A stretch of 64,000 nucleotides of DNA from Streptomyces sp. 2131.1 (GTDB lineage: Bacteria; Actinomycetota; Actinomycetes; Streptomycetales; Streptomycetaceae): the NCBI RefSeq assembly GCF_900105515.1, contig NZ_FNSY01000001.1, forward strand, positions 496,001 to 560,000, in the 5' to 3' direction. The notes under the pieces are model-generated. The model had not been told where the DNA came from. It worked only from the letters and a program-made list of their open reading frames with translations, and made no database searches. Shown piece after piece: positions 16,043 to 24,648 of this stretch. Numbering within the stretch: the first letter of the stretch is position 1; the number at the start of each line of letters is the position of its first letter. The position numbers and the translations under genes are program-made.

Positions 16043-17476
16043 ATGGCCGCACATGCCGCACACGCCCTCGACCCGAGCCGCGTGGTCCATCTCTCGGGCC
16101 GCTTCGCCCCCGTCACCGAAGAGGTCGACGAGGCCGGACTGAGCGTGACGGGCTCGCTCCCCGCCGAGTTGGACGGGGTGTTCCTGCGCAACGGCCCCAA
16201 TCCCCGCTTCACGCCGATCGGTTCGTACCTCTACCCGATCGACGGCGACGGCATGCTGCACGGGGTGTGGATCTCCGGCGGCCGGGCCCGCTACCGCAAC
16301 CGGTTCGTCCGGACACCCGCCCTGGTCGCCGAGGAGCGGGCCGGGCGGGCGCTGTGGGGCGGGATCGAGTCGATGATCCTGCCGCAGGTGCCGGACGTCG
16401 AGCCGGAGCTGGCCGGCACGTTCCGCGACATGCCCGACATCAACGTGGTGCGCCACGCGGGGCGGCTCTTGGCGCTCGCCGAGTCCGACTGCCCGTTCCT
16501 CATGGCTCCCGACCTGCGGACCGTCGGCAAGGAGACGTTCGACGGGGCGCTGCCGGCCGGTATCACCGCGCACCCCAAGACCGATCCGGTCACCGGGGAG
16601 ATGCTCGTCTTCTGCTACGGCCTGGAGCCGCCGTACCTGACCTGGTCCGCCATCGGCCCCCAAGGCGACGTGGTCCGTGGTCCCACGGCCGTGGACGGGG
16701 TCGACGAGCCGATGATGATCCACGACATGGCGATCACCCCGCGCTTCCTGGTGCTCGTGCTGGCGCCGGTGTTCTTCGACATCGAGGCCGCCATGAGCGG
16801 CGGCTCCATGATCGACTGGCGGCCCGAACGCGGCACCCGCGTGGCCCTGATCCCGCGCGACGGGAGCCCGGTTCGCTGGGCCGCCGACGACGCGTTCTGG
16901 CTGTGGCACACGGTCAACGCGTACGACACCGAGCCCAGCGGCGGGGACGTCGTACTGGACTACGTGCAGTGGACGCGCCTGTCCCTGGGCGAGCCGGCCG
17001 AGGGCGCCGGGCCCAACCACGCGGGCCTGGTGCGCGCGGTCATCGACCCGGTGGCCGGCACGATGCGCCGCACGGTGCTGGACGACGTCCGGATGGAGCT
17101 CCCGCGCACCGACGACCGGCTGATCGGCCGGCGCCACCGGCAACTCGCCGTGGCCTCGGACTCGGGCAACCCGGACCTGCTGCCGGGCGAGTTCGACGAA
17201 CTGCGCTGGTACGACGGCAACGACCCCACCGGTACGCATGTCGCGTGGCGGGCGGGGAACCTCTCGGTCGGCGAACCGGTCTTCGCCCCCGTGCCCGGCA
17301 CCGGTCCGGGCGAGGGCGGCTACTGGATGACGTACGCCACCGACCGCACCGACGCGAGCAGCTGGCTGCTCGTCATCCCGTCCGAGGACCCGACGTCGGG
17401 CCCCGTCGCCCGCGTGCGCATCCCGGTACGGGTCCCGCTGGGCCTGCACGGGAACTGGCTGCCGACCGAGGAGTGA
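16043..17476 (+). CDS. Carotenoid oxygenase (carotenoid cleavage dioxygenase/lignostilbene dioxygenase family)
   Basis: A 477-residue non-haem iron dioxygenase with all four iron-binding His of the seven-bladed propeller: H177 (TAHPKTDP), H227 (MIHDMA), H289 (LWHTVN) and H469 near the C-terminus (GLHGNW). The second-shell acidic residues and the FLRNGPNPRF segment (48-57) are also typical. It should cleave a conjugated double bond of a carotenoid, apocarotenoid or stilbene; the sequence does not decide which. The ATG at 16043 has AGGGAGG five bases upstream. No carotenoid biosynthesis genes are in the window. Confidence 0.9.
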   Translation: MAAHAAHALDPSRVVHLSGRFAPVTEEVDEAGLSVTGSLPAELDGVFLRNGPNPRFTPIGSYLYPIDGDGMLHGVWISGGRARYRNRFVRTPALVAEERAGRALWGGIESMILPQVPDVEPELAGTFRDMPDINVVRHAGRLLALAESDCPFLMAPDLRTVGKETFDGALPAGITAHPKTDPVTGEMLVFCYGLEPPYLTWSAIGPQGDVVRGPTAVDGVDEPMMIHDMAITPRFLVLVLAPVFFDIEAAMSGGSMIDWRPERGTRVALIPRDGSPVRWAADDAFWLWHTVNAYDTEPSGGDVVLDYVQWTRLSLGEPAEGAGPNHAGLVRAVIDPVAGTMRRTVLDDVRMELPRTDDRLIGRRHRQLAVASDSGNPDLLPGEFDELRWYDGNDPTGTHVAWRAGNLSVGEPVFAPVPGTGPGEGGYWMTYATDRTDASSWLLVIPSEDPTSGPVARVRIPVRVPLGLHGNWLPTEE

Positions 17477-17500
17477 GCCCGCCGGGCCGCCGGACAGGCC

Positions 17501-18634
17501 CTAGCCGCCCCGGGGCAGCTGGACCGATGTCGGCGGCGCGTCGGTCATCGGCGGCTCGTCCGGCTCCGGCGGATCCCCCGAGGGTTCGTCCGTGGGGTCC
17601 CCGGTCGGCACGGGGCAGTGCGTCTCATCCGGCTCCCGGTCGGGAAGGCCGCCGGCCACCGCCGGTTCGCCCGGCGGCTTCGGCGCGATCCGGGTCGGAC
17701 AGTCCTCCGGCGGCCCGGTGGGGTCCGGCGGCTCCGACGGGCCGTCCGGGCTCGGGGACCCGCTCGGAGTCCCGGGCTTCGTGCTCGGCGCCGGTACGTC
17801 GGGGAGCGGACCGGTGATGTCGGTGCCGGGGTCGTAGGGAGGCGGCACCGCGGGGGTGCGGTCACCGGCGCCCTCGTCACCGACGGGCCGGGCGAGCCAG
17901 TTGTGATGGACAACGTCGACGATCACCAGCTCCGCCACGGGCCGCGTGGCGGGCGCGACGACGACGGTCCGCGCCGGGTCGAACCCCGCCCACCGCTCCC
18001 CCGCCGCCGCGGCCACGTCCGCCTCCCCCGACGGCGGGTCCAGCGGGTTCCCGCAGGCGCAGCGGACCCGGGGCAGGCCCCGGCCGTCGACCATGACCGC
18101 CGTGCCGGCCTGGAGGACGGACTGGTACGTGGTGACCTCCCCGGCTCGGAAGCCGTGCCCCGTGACCAGCGTGTCGGCGCGCAGCTGGACCGGCGTCAGC
18201 CCGCGCAGGAAGCCGGCGACCCGGTCGCGCGGGACCGACGCGGTGCGGGCGAAGGCCTGTTCCTTCGCCGGGTCGACGTCGAGCATCCGGATCAGCGCCT
18301 CGACGTCGCAGGACGGGACAGCACGCGTTCCGGCGTAGAGACCGGGTGTCGCCCCGGTGCGGGTGAGCCCTTTCGCCTTGCCGGGCGCGGACGGCGAGCG
18401 GGGCGCCCCGGAGCGCGTGGTGTCCGGTCCTACGGCGGGGAGGCCCGCGGTGGAGGCCGTGAAGGGGGCGGTGCCGGGATCGGCGGCGGGCTGGAGGAGC
18501 ACGTCCCCCGCGAGGGCCGTCCCGCTGGCGGGGCCGCCGCCCCCGGAGGTGCCCCGGGCGCAGCCCGCGGCGAGAAGGAAGCCGGCGGAGAGCAGGGCGA
18601 GCGCGGTGCGCCGCAGTCGTATGCGTGAGTGCAC
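17501..18634 (-). CDS. Lipoprotein with DUF6777-like domain and Pro-rich tail
   Basis: A 377-residue exported protein. A basic leader and hydrophobic core (residues 5-24) end in the lipobox LLAAGC, so it should be lipid-anchored outside the membrane. Residues about 80-240 form a globular domain (PSCDVEALIRMLDVDPAKEQ, VRCACGNPL) resembling DUF6777, which is common in streptomycetes and has no known function. From about 245 to the end the chain is Pro/Gly/Thr/Asp-rich (repeats such as PDPTGPPED and GDPTDEPSGDPPEP) and likely disordered. The GTG at 18634 has GGAGA seven bases upstream. Its promoter region is shared with the divergent operon at 18825. Confidence 0.75.
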   Translation of the reverse strand: MHSRIRLRRTALALLSAGFLLAAGCARGTSGGGGPASGTALAGDVLLQPAADPGTAPFTASTAGLPAVGPDTTRSGAPRSPSAPGKAKGLTRTGATPGLYAGTRAVPSCDVEALIRMLDVDPAKEQAFARTASVPRDRVAGFLRGLTPVQLRADTLVTGHGFRAGEVTTYQSVLQAGTAVMVDGRGLPRVRCACGNPLDPPSGEADVAAAAGERWAGFDPARTVVVAPATRPVAELVIVDVVHHNWLARPVGDEGAGDRTPAVPPPYDPGTDITGPLPDVPAPSTKPGTPSGSPSPDGPSEPPDPTGPPEDCPTRIAPKPPGEPAVAGGLPDREPDETHCPVPTGDPTDEPSGDPPEPDEPPMTDAPPTSVQLPRGG

Positions 18635-18747
18635 GAGGGGGTCTCCTGCCTGGTCACCGGTCTCCCGGTCGCTCCTCCCATGTCTGCCGCACTTCCCCCA
18701 CCGCCGCAAGCCAACCGCCTCCCGGGAGGCGAACGAACCCTGACGCC

Positions 18748-18806
18748 TTGAACGCGTTCAACCAACGCCGTACAGTTTGCGACGACAGCGATTTGAACAC
18801 GTTCAA
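18748..18806 (+). promoter_or_regulatory. Promoter with two TTGAACRCGTTCAA operators
   Basis: TTGAAC (18748-18753), a 17-base spacer and TACAGT (18771-18776) form a good sigma-HrdB promoter. A perfect 14-bp palindrome TTGAACGCGTTCAA (18748-18761) covers the -35. A second, TTGAACACGTTCAA (18793-18806), lies just past the expected start site, 45 bp centre to centre. A dimeric repressor bound at both would block the promoter of the YndJ operon. Confidence 0.65.
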
Positions 18807-18824
18807 CTCGGGGGTGGGTGAGTC

Positions 18825-19673
18825 ATGTCGGTCCTTGTCGGGCTGATCGTGATGCTGGGAATGCTGGTGATCGTGCCGGCCGGGCTGCGGCTCGCCGACG
18901 CACCGGAACTGGACCGCATCAAACGGTTCTGGCCGGTCTTCGCCGCCCCCGGCGCGGTCTCGCTCTGGCTGCCGCGCGGTACGGCCGCCACGGTCCTGGC
19001 CCTCTGCTACGGAATCGGGGCCGCGCTTCTCGCGCTGCACGCCGTGCCCCGCGCCGCCCGCCGCGACGGCCCCCTGCGTTCCCCGGCCACGGCGCCGGCC
19101 GAGATCGCCCTGCTCACCGCTCTGGTGACGCCGGCCGTCGCCGCCACCGCGCTGGTCGCCGAACGCGCCGGGCACCCGCTGTTCGGCTTCGGCCTCGGCA
19201 TCCTGGCGCTGACCGTGCCGCACTTCCACTTCGCCGGGTTCGCCGCCGCCCTGATCGCGGGGCTGGTGAGCCGGGTCGCCGACGGTCCGGCGGGCCGGTT
19301 CGCGGCGCTCGGCGTGCCCCTGGGCACCCTGCTCGTGCTGGCCGGCTACTTCATCGGCGACTGGGCCGAACTCGCCGGGGCGGTCGTCCTGACGGCCGGG
19401 ATGTGGACCGTGGCGCTGCTGACCTGGCGCACGGTCCGCCCCGCCCACCGCGACCGCGCCACCCGGCTGCTGCTCGCCGTCTCGGCCGCCGTGCTCGCGG
19501 TGACCATGGTCCTCGCCCTGACCTGGGCGCTGGGCGAGGCGACGGGCATGCCGCACCCCGGCCTCCTCTGGATGGCCGCCACCCACGGCGTGGGCAACGC
19601 GCTGGGGTTCGCACTCTGCTCGGTCCTCGCCTGGCAGCGCCCGCACCTCCACGACGAAGGAAGCATCCGATGA
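18825..19673 (+). CDS. YndJ-family membrane protein
   Basis: A 282-residue integral membrane protein with about nine helices spread over its length. The segment TVPHFHFAGFAAALIAGL (near residues 126-143), with two closely spaced His in a helix, and the late ATHGVGNALGF motif match the YndJ family. The biochemical role of YndJ is not established. It is the first gene of an operon with a DUF1990 gene (overlap of four bases) and a lipase-maturation-factor gene 33 bases further on. The upstream promoter carries two palindromic operators, so the set is probably inducible. Confidence 0.8.
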   Translation: MSVLVGLIVMLGMLVIVPAGLRLADAPELDRIKRFWPVFAAPGAVSLWLPRGTAATVLALCYGIGAALLALHAVPRAARRDGPLRSPATAPAEIALLTALVTPAVAATALVAERAGHPLFGFGLGILALTVPHFHFAGFAAALIAGLVSRVADGPAGRFAALGVPLGTLLVLAGYFIGDWAELAGAVVLTAGMWTVALLTWRTVRPAHRDRATRLLLAVSAAVLAVTMVLALTWALGEATGMPHPGLLWMAATHGVGNALGFALCSVLAWQRPHLHDEGSIR

Positions 19674-20206
19674 GCAGCCTCAACTACCCGGAGGCGGGCG
19701 CCACCCGCCTCGGCCCGCTCCCCGACCGCTACAACCACCTGCACCACCGCACCCGGGTCGGGCGCGGCCGCGCCGACTTCGAGGCGGCCGGAGCGGCGAT
19801 CACCGAGTTCCGGATGCACCGCGGGTCGGGGGCGCACGTGGAGGCGTCCACGCCACGCGCCGACGCGGGGACGGCCGTTCGGGTGGCGGTGCAGGCCGGG
19901 CCGCTGCGGCTCGCGGTCCCCTGCCGGGTGATCTGGGCCGAGTACGGTCCGGCGCGGATCGGGTTCGGCTACGGGACGGAGACCGGCCACGCCGAGTGCG
20001 GCGAGGAGTGCTTCGTGGCCGAACTCGCCGAGGACGGCACGGTCTGGTTCAGGGTGATGGCGTTCAGCCGGCCCGCCCGCTGGTACTCGCGGCTCGGCGG
20101 TCCGCTGGTACCGCCGCTCCAGCGGTGGTACGCGCGCCGGCTCGGCCGCACGCTGCGCCGGCTCGTCACGGAGGAGCGCGAGCGGCGCGGGATGCCCGGC
20201 CGATGA
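19670..20206 (+). CDS. DUF1990-family protein
   Basis: A 178-residue soluble protein. Features typical of DUF1990 are the N-terminal LNYPEAGATR, the DFEAAGAAITEFRMHRG segment, the central CRVIWAEYGPARIGFGYGT and the late FSRPARWYSRLGGPL. Plant and bacterial members are of unknown activity. The ATG at 19670 overlaps the YndJ stop (ATGA), which points to coupled translation and a shared function. No signal peptide is present. Confidence 0.85.
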   Translation: MSSLNYPEAGATRLGPLPDRYNHLHHRTRVGRGRADFEAAGAAITEFRMHRGSGAHVEASTPRADAGTAVRVAVQAGPLRLAVPCRVIWAEYGPARIGFGYGTETGHAECGEECFVAELAEDGTVWFRVMAFSRPARWYSRLGGPLVPPLQRWYARRLGRTLRRLVTEERERRGMPGR

Positions 20207-20239
20207 GCCCGGGGGCGGGGCCGGGCCATACTGGTAGCG

Positions 20240-21643
20240 ATGGAGTGGTTCACCGCTGACGGGTACTGGCTCGGCCGGCTGGTCTTCCAGAAGGCCCTCG
20301 CCGTCATCTACCTGACCGCCTTCCTCGCCGCAGCCCTGCAGTTCCGGGCGCTGATCGGTGAGCGCGGCATGCTGCCCGCGACCGACGCCCTGCGGCACAC
20401 GTCCTGGCGCGCCGCCCCGGGGCTCTTCCGTCTCCACTGCTCCGACCGCTTCTTCGCCGTCGTCGCCTGGACCGGCTGCGCGGTGTCCGTCGCGCTGATC
20501 GCGGGCGCTGACAACCATGTGCCGCTGGGCGCCGCGATGGCGCTCTGGGCGGTGCCGTGGCTGCTGTACCTGTCGATCGTGCAGGTGGGCGGCGTCTGGT
20601 ACGGCTTCGGCTGGGAGTCGCTGCTCCTGGAGACGGGTTTCCTCGCCGTCTTCCTGGGGAACGCGGGCACCGCGCCGCCGGTGCTCGTGCTGTGGCTGCT
20701 GCGGTGGCTGCTGTTCCGGCTGGAGTTCGGCGCCGGGCTCATCAAGTGGCGCGGCGACGCCTGCTGGCGGAACCTGACGTGCCTGGAGTTCCACCACGAG
20801 ACGCAGCCGATGCCAGGGCCGCTCAGCTGGTTCTTCCACCGCCTCCCCCGGCCCGTGCACCGCGTCGAGGTGGCGGCCAACCATGTGACCCAGCTGCTGG
20901 TTCCGGTGCTGCTGTTCACCCCGCAGCCGGTGGCCGGCTTCGCGGCGGGCCTGATGATCGTGACCCAGTTGTGGCTGGTGCTCTCGGGCAACTTCGCCTG
21001 GCTCAACTGGCTGACCATCACGCTCGCCCTGCCGGTCATCGACTGGTCGCCGCTGACCGAGCCGCCGGCCCAGCGCGGCGCGCCCGTCTGGTACGCCGTG
21101 CTGGTCATCGCCGTCACCGCGCTGGTCCTGGCCCTCAGCTACCGCCCGGCCCGCAATCTGGTCTCCCGCCGCCAGGTGATGAACCGGTCGTTCGACCCGC
21201 TGCACCTGGTCAACACGTACGGCGCGTTCGGCAGCATCAGCCGGGTCCGCCTGGAGGTGGTCGTGGAGGGCACCGAGGACGCGATCGTGCACCCGGGCAC
21301 GGTATGGAAGGAGTACGGCTTCCGGGGCAAGCCGGGTGATCCGCGCCGGCTGCCGCGCCAGTTCGCCCCGTACCATCTGCGACTGGACTGGATGATGTGG
21401 TTCGCCGCGCTCTCCCCCGCGTACGCCAGGTCCTGGTTCGGCCCGTTCGTGGAACGGCTGCTGGAGAACGACCGGGACACGCTGCGGCTGCTGCGGCACA
21501 ACCCGTTCCCGGACGCCCCGCCGGCCCAGGTGCGGGCCCGGGTCTTCCGCTACCGCTTCACCACGTGGCGCGAACTGCGTGCGACCGGCTGCTGGTGGCA
21601 CCGCACCTTCGTACGCGACTTCCTGCGCCCGACCCGGGCGTAG
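20240..21643 (+). CDS. Lipase maturation factor family membrane protein
   Basis: A 467-residue membrane protein related to vertebrate LMF1. It has multiple helices (about 18-35, 75-95, 105-125, 140-160, 215-265, 290-310) and the family segments LLLETGFLAVFLGN, RLEFGAGLIKWRGDACWRNLTCLEFHHETQP and a C-terminal soluble domain with NRSFDPLHLVNTYGAFGSI and YEF-type WKEYGF. LMF1 assists folding of secreted lipases in the ER; bacterial members have no proven substrate. It is the last gene of the YndJ, DUF1990, LMF operon, which suggests a joint membrane or lipid role. It converges on the ammonium transporter gene with only four bases between stops. Confidence 0.88.
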   Translation: MEWFTADGYWLGRLVFQKALAVIYLTAFLAAALQFRALIGERGMLPATDALRHTSWRAAPGLFRLHCSDRFFAVVAWTGCAVSVALIAGADNHVPLGAAMALWAVPWLLYLSIVQVGGVWYGFGWESLLLETGFLAVFLGNAGTAPPVLVLWLLRWLLFRLEFGAGLIKWRGDACWRNLTCLEFHHETQPMPGPLSWFFHRLPRPVHRVEVAANHVTQLLVPVLLFTPQPVAGFAAGLMIVTQLWLVLSGNFAWLNWLTITLALPVIDWSPLTEPPAQRGAPVWYAVLVIAVTALVLALSYRPARNLVSRRQVMNRSFDPLHLVNTYGAFGSISRVRLEVVVEGTEDAIVHPGTVWKEYGFRGKPGDPRRLPRQFAPYHLRLDWMMWFAALSPAYARSWFGPFVERLLENDRDTLRLLRHNPFPDAPPAQVRARVFRYRFTTWRELRATGCWWHRTFVRDFLRPTRA

Positions 21644-21647
21644 CGGG

Positions 21648-22997
21648 CTACTTCTCGCTCTCCCGGTCCCGCAGCAGGCGGCTGATCTGCTTGACCAGTT
21701 CGTCGTCGCTCGCCACCCGCCGCCCGGAGACCAGCGCGCCGAGCCGCTCGGCGGTCTGGAAGTCGTACGCGCGCTCGGCCTCCTCGCCGGGCACGATGGC
21801 GTACTCCTCCTTCGCCCGGAAGCCGACGGTCAGGTCGACCACCTTCGCGATGATCCAGGTGAGGACGAACGAGAACGCGATCACGGACACGATCGCGACA
21901 CACTGCTTGCCGAGCAGGCCCCAGCCGCCCCCGTAGAACAGGCCCTCCTTGCCGCTGATGCGGGCCGTGGCGAAGAGGCCGACCATGACCAGGCCGATCA
22001 GACCGCCGACGCCGTGCACCCCGACCACGTCGAGCGTGTCGTCCACGCCGAAGCGGAACTTGAGCGTGATCGCGTACGCGCTCACCGCGCCGACGACGAG
22101 CCCCGTGACGACCGCGCCCAGGGTGTTGATCTCGCCGCACGCCGGGGTGATGGCGACCATGCCCGCGACGGCGGACGACACCACTCCCATGGTGGTCACC
22201 GAGCCGGTGCGCCACTTCTCGACCAGGGGCCAGGTCACCATGGCGCCGGCCGCCCCGAGCTGGGTGTTGAGGAAGGCCGCCGACGCCGTGCCCTGGGTGG
22301 TGAGCGCGGAACCGGAGTTGAAGCCGAACCAGCCGAACCACAGCAGGCCCACGCCGATGACGACGAGCGGGATGTTGCTGGGGCGCTCCTCGCGGCGGGC
22401 GAAGTCACGCGGCGCGCGCAGCACCAGTGCGACGGCGAGCCCGGCCACCCCGGAGTTGAGCTCCACCGGCAGCCCGCCGGCGAAGTCCAGGGCGCCGAGG
22501 TGCTTCACGATCCAGCCCTGCTTGTCGAACACCCAGTGCGCGAGGGGGATGTAGACGATCAGCAGCCACAGCACGACGAAGACGAGCCAGCCGCGCATCG
22601 TGGCGCGGTCGGCGATCGAGCCGCTGATCAGCGCCACGGTGATGATGGCGAAGCCCATCTGGAAGGTGCTGTAGATGTACGTGGGGATGGCCCCGGTCAG
22701 CGTGTTCAGCTGGATGCCCTTCATGAACACGTGGTCCAGGTTCCCGATGAGCCCGGCCCCTCCCACGTCGGGCCCGAACGCCAGGGTGTAGCCGATGACC
22801 CACCAGACGAGGGTGCCGAAGGCCAGCGCGGCGAAGCTCATCTTGATCATCATGAGCACGTGCCGGGTGCGCACCATGCCGCCGTAGAAGAACGCGAGGC
22901 CGGGCGTCATCAGCAGGACCATGGCGGTGGCGGCGAGCAGCCAGGCGGTGTCCCCGGAGTCGTACGCGGCCGGCATGGGCGCGGGAGCGGTCATCAT
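21648..22997 (-). CDS. amt: Ammonium transporter (Amt/Mep), Glu variant of the twin-His pair
   Basis: A 449-residue Amt channel with 11 predicted helices. It has the Amt signature DFAGG (D171), the gate Phe region FQMGFA, the WFGFNSGS segment and the second pore His H328 (VVGVHGVGG). The first pore His is replaced by Glu (E179 in LPVELNSGVAGLA; codon 22461-22463), eight residues after D171 exactly where AmtB has H168. The same change is found in yeast Mep1/Mep3, where it alters pH dependence and transport properties. The gene is last in the urease operon, 40 bases after ureD. The C-terminal tail (about 400-449) is long and charged, as in PII-regulated Amts, but no glnK follows. Confidence 0.92.
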   Translation of the reverse strand: MMTAPAPMPAAYDSGDTAWLLAATAMVLLMTPGLAFFYGGMVRTRHVLMMIKMSFAALAFGTLVWWVIGYTLAFGPDVGGAGLIGNLDHVFMKGIQLNTLTGAIPTYIYSTFQMGFAIITVALISGSIADRATMRGWLVFVVLWLLIVYIPLAHWVFDKQGWIVKHLGALDFAGGLPVELNSGVAGLAVALVLRAPRDFARREERPSNIPLVVIGVGLLWFGWFGFNSGSALTTQGTASAAFLNTQLGAAGAMVTWPLVEKWRTGSVTTMGVVSSAVAGMVAITPACGEINTLGAVVTGLVVGAVSAYAITLKFRFGVDDTLDVVGVHGVGGLIGLVMVGLFATARISGKEGLFYGGGWGLLGKQCVAIVSVIAFSFVLTWIIAKVVDLTVGFRAKEEYAIVPGEEAERAYDFQTAERLGALVSGRRVASDDELVKQISRLLRDRESEK

Positions 22998-23037
22998 CGG
23001 CGATACCTCGTGTGGGGAGGGGCTGGGGCGGGACGGG

Positions 23038-23997
23038 CTACGGCTTGCGCAGGTCGGGGGGCGGGTGGCCGGTGAGCAGCCGGCGTACGGCGTGCCAGGC
23101 GGCCCGGTGCGCCTCGGCCACCCTGACCGGGCTGTCGTCGAGGAGCCGCACCCACGCGCCGCAGTCCCGGGGCAGCACGCTCACCCCGTACAGCACGCCG
23201 AGCCCGGCCAGCGCCTCGTGCAGGGTGTCGGCCAGCTCGGTGGCGGGAACGCGGTCGGTCACCGCGAAGAGCGAGGCGACGTGGTCGTGGCCGGCGAACA
23301 CCCCGGGCCCGAGGACTCCGGTGCCCGGCCGGCCGGGTGTCAGGCGCAGGGTGTCGATGGCGAGGAGGGTGCCGTCGGGCCTGCGGATGCGCAGGTCGGT
23401 GGCGAGCGCCCGGTAGGAGTGGCGCTCGCCCCGGGCGAGCCGTCCCGCGGTGAGGGTGTCGCCGACCAGAACCGTGGCGTCGGGGGCGACGGTGACCTCG
23501 GTGCTCTGGTAGAACCGCGCGCCCTCGAACGGGATCAGCGGGTCGGGGAGGTACTCGACGTAGCTGCCGGCCCCGGCCGTGAGGTGCAGGCGCTGGCTGG
23601 CGTAGTCGTGCTCCATCCGGAAGATCTTCGTGGCGGCCTGGGTCGTCAGGTGGACCTGGGTGTCCGGGCCGCAGTGGAAGTCCATCCGGTAGCGGTCGGC
23701 CTGGGCGACGCCGCCGCCGGTCGCCATCAGGTACACGTAACTCATGCCGGGCTGTTCGGGGTCGATCCACAGCGGCCGCATGATCTGAAGCGGTGTCTTC
23801 TGGTAGCGCCCGACGAGTTCGGTGCGGCCGCCCCGTACGGCGAAGGCGAGGTCGAGGATGCCGACCTTGGCCGGGGAGCCGGGCGCCAGCGTGTCCGGGA
23901 CGGAGGCCAGGGCCGCCACGTCCGGGGGGACGCGCACGGCGGTGTAGTACTCCTCGGCGAGCCGGTCGGCCTTCGGCCGCTGCGGGGCGAGCGGCAT
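23038..23997 (-). CDS. ureD: Urease accessory protein UreD (UreH)
   Basis: A 319-residue UreD. Family landmarks are VYLMATGGGVAQADRYRMDFHCGPDTQVHLTT-type strands (about 106-137, here ATGGGVAQAD and VHLTTQAATKIFRM) and YVEYLPDPLIPFEGARF (about 166-182). UreD binds the apo-urease and, with UreF and UreG, forms the complex that delivers Ni2+ and CO2 to the active-site Lys. The ATG at 23997 is one base after the ureG stop. It is slightly longer than enteric UreD because of an N-terminal extension (residues 1-35). It sits between ureG and the ammonium transporter gene. Confidence 0.93.
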   Translation of the reverse strand: MPLAPQRPKADRLAEEYYTAVRVPPDVAALASVPDTLAPGSPAKVGILDLAFAVRGGRTELVGRYQKTPLQIMRPLWIDPEQPGMSYVYLMATGGGVAQADRYRMDFHCGPDTQVHLTTQAATKIFRMEHDYASQRLHLTAGAGSYVEYLPDPLIPFEGARFYQSTEVTVAPDATVLVGDTLTAGRLARGERHSYRALATDLRIRRPDGTLLAIDTLRLTPGRPGTGVLGPGVFAGHDHVASLFAVTDRVPATELADTLHEALAGLGVLYGVSVLPRDCGAWVRLLDDSPVRVAEAHRAAWHAVRRLLTGHPPPDLRKP

Positions 23998-23998
23998 G

Positions 23999-24619
23999 TC
24001 AGATCAGCACCTTGCGGCGGGATTCGAGGTAGCCCGCGATCTCCTCGACGCCCACGCCGGTCAGGCAGTCGGTGAGGACGACGGGGCGGTCGCCCCGCAC
24101 CCGGTGGGCGTCGGACTCCATGACATTGATATCCGTGCGCACGTACTGCGCGATGTCGATCTTGTTGATGACGAGGAGGTCGGAGTCGGTGATGCCGGGG
24201 CCGCGCTTGCGGGGCATCTTCTCGCCCTCCGCCGTGTCGAGCACGAAGAGGAAGAGGTCGACGAGTGCGGGGCTGAACGTCAGCGTGAGGTTGTCGCCGC
24301 CGGACTCGTACAGCAGCGTGTCGGTGTCCGGGAAGCGCTCCAGCATCTCGGCGCCGGCCGCGAGGTTCATCGTCGGGTCGTCGCGTACGGCGGTGTGCGG
24401 GCAGGCACCCGTCTCGACGCCGACCACGCGCTCGGGTTCCAGGACGCCGGCCAGCGTGCGGCGCACGTGCTGGGCGTCCTCCTGGGTGTAGATGTCGTTG
24501 GTGATGACGGCGGGGCGGTGGCCGCGTGCGATCAGGACCGGGACCAGCGCCTCGATGAGCGCGGTCTTGCCGGAGCCGACGGGTCCGCCGATGCCGACCC
24601 GCAGTACGTTGTCGTCCAT
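23999..24619 (-). CDS. ureG: Urease accessory GTPase UreG
   Basis: A 206-residue SIMIBI-class GTPase. The P-loop GGPVGSGKT is at residues 11-19, the invariant nickel-binding Cys-Pro-His at 73-75 (GACPHTAVRDD), switch/ESGG motif at LLYESGGDNL, and the G4 motif NKID (VINKIDIAQYV). It hydrolyses GTP to drive nickel transfer to urease through UreF/UreD. It does not carry the His-rich N-terminus seen in some plant and actinobacterial UreG proteins, which matters because the operon also lacks ureE. It lies 29 bases after ureF. Confidence 0.95.
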   Translation of the reverse strand: MDDNVLRVGIGGPVGSGKTALIEALVPVLIARGHRPAVITNDIYTQEDAQHVRRTLAGVLEPERVVGVETGACPHTAVRDDPTMNLAAGAEMLERFPDTDTLLYESGGDNLTLTFSPALVDLFLFVLDTAEGEKMPRKRGPGITDSDLLVINKIDIAQYVRTDINVMESDAHRVRGDRPVVLTDCLTGVGVEEIAGYLESRRKVLI

Positions 24620-24648
24620 GGTGCTCCTAGGGGTGTCGTGGTGGGTGC

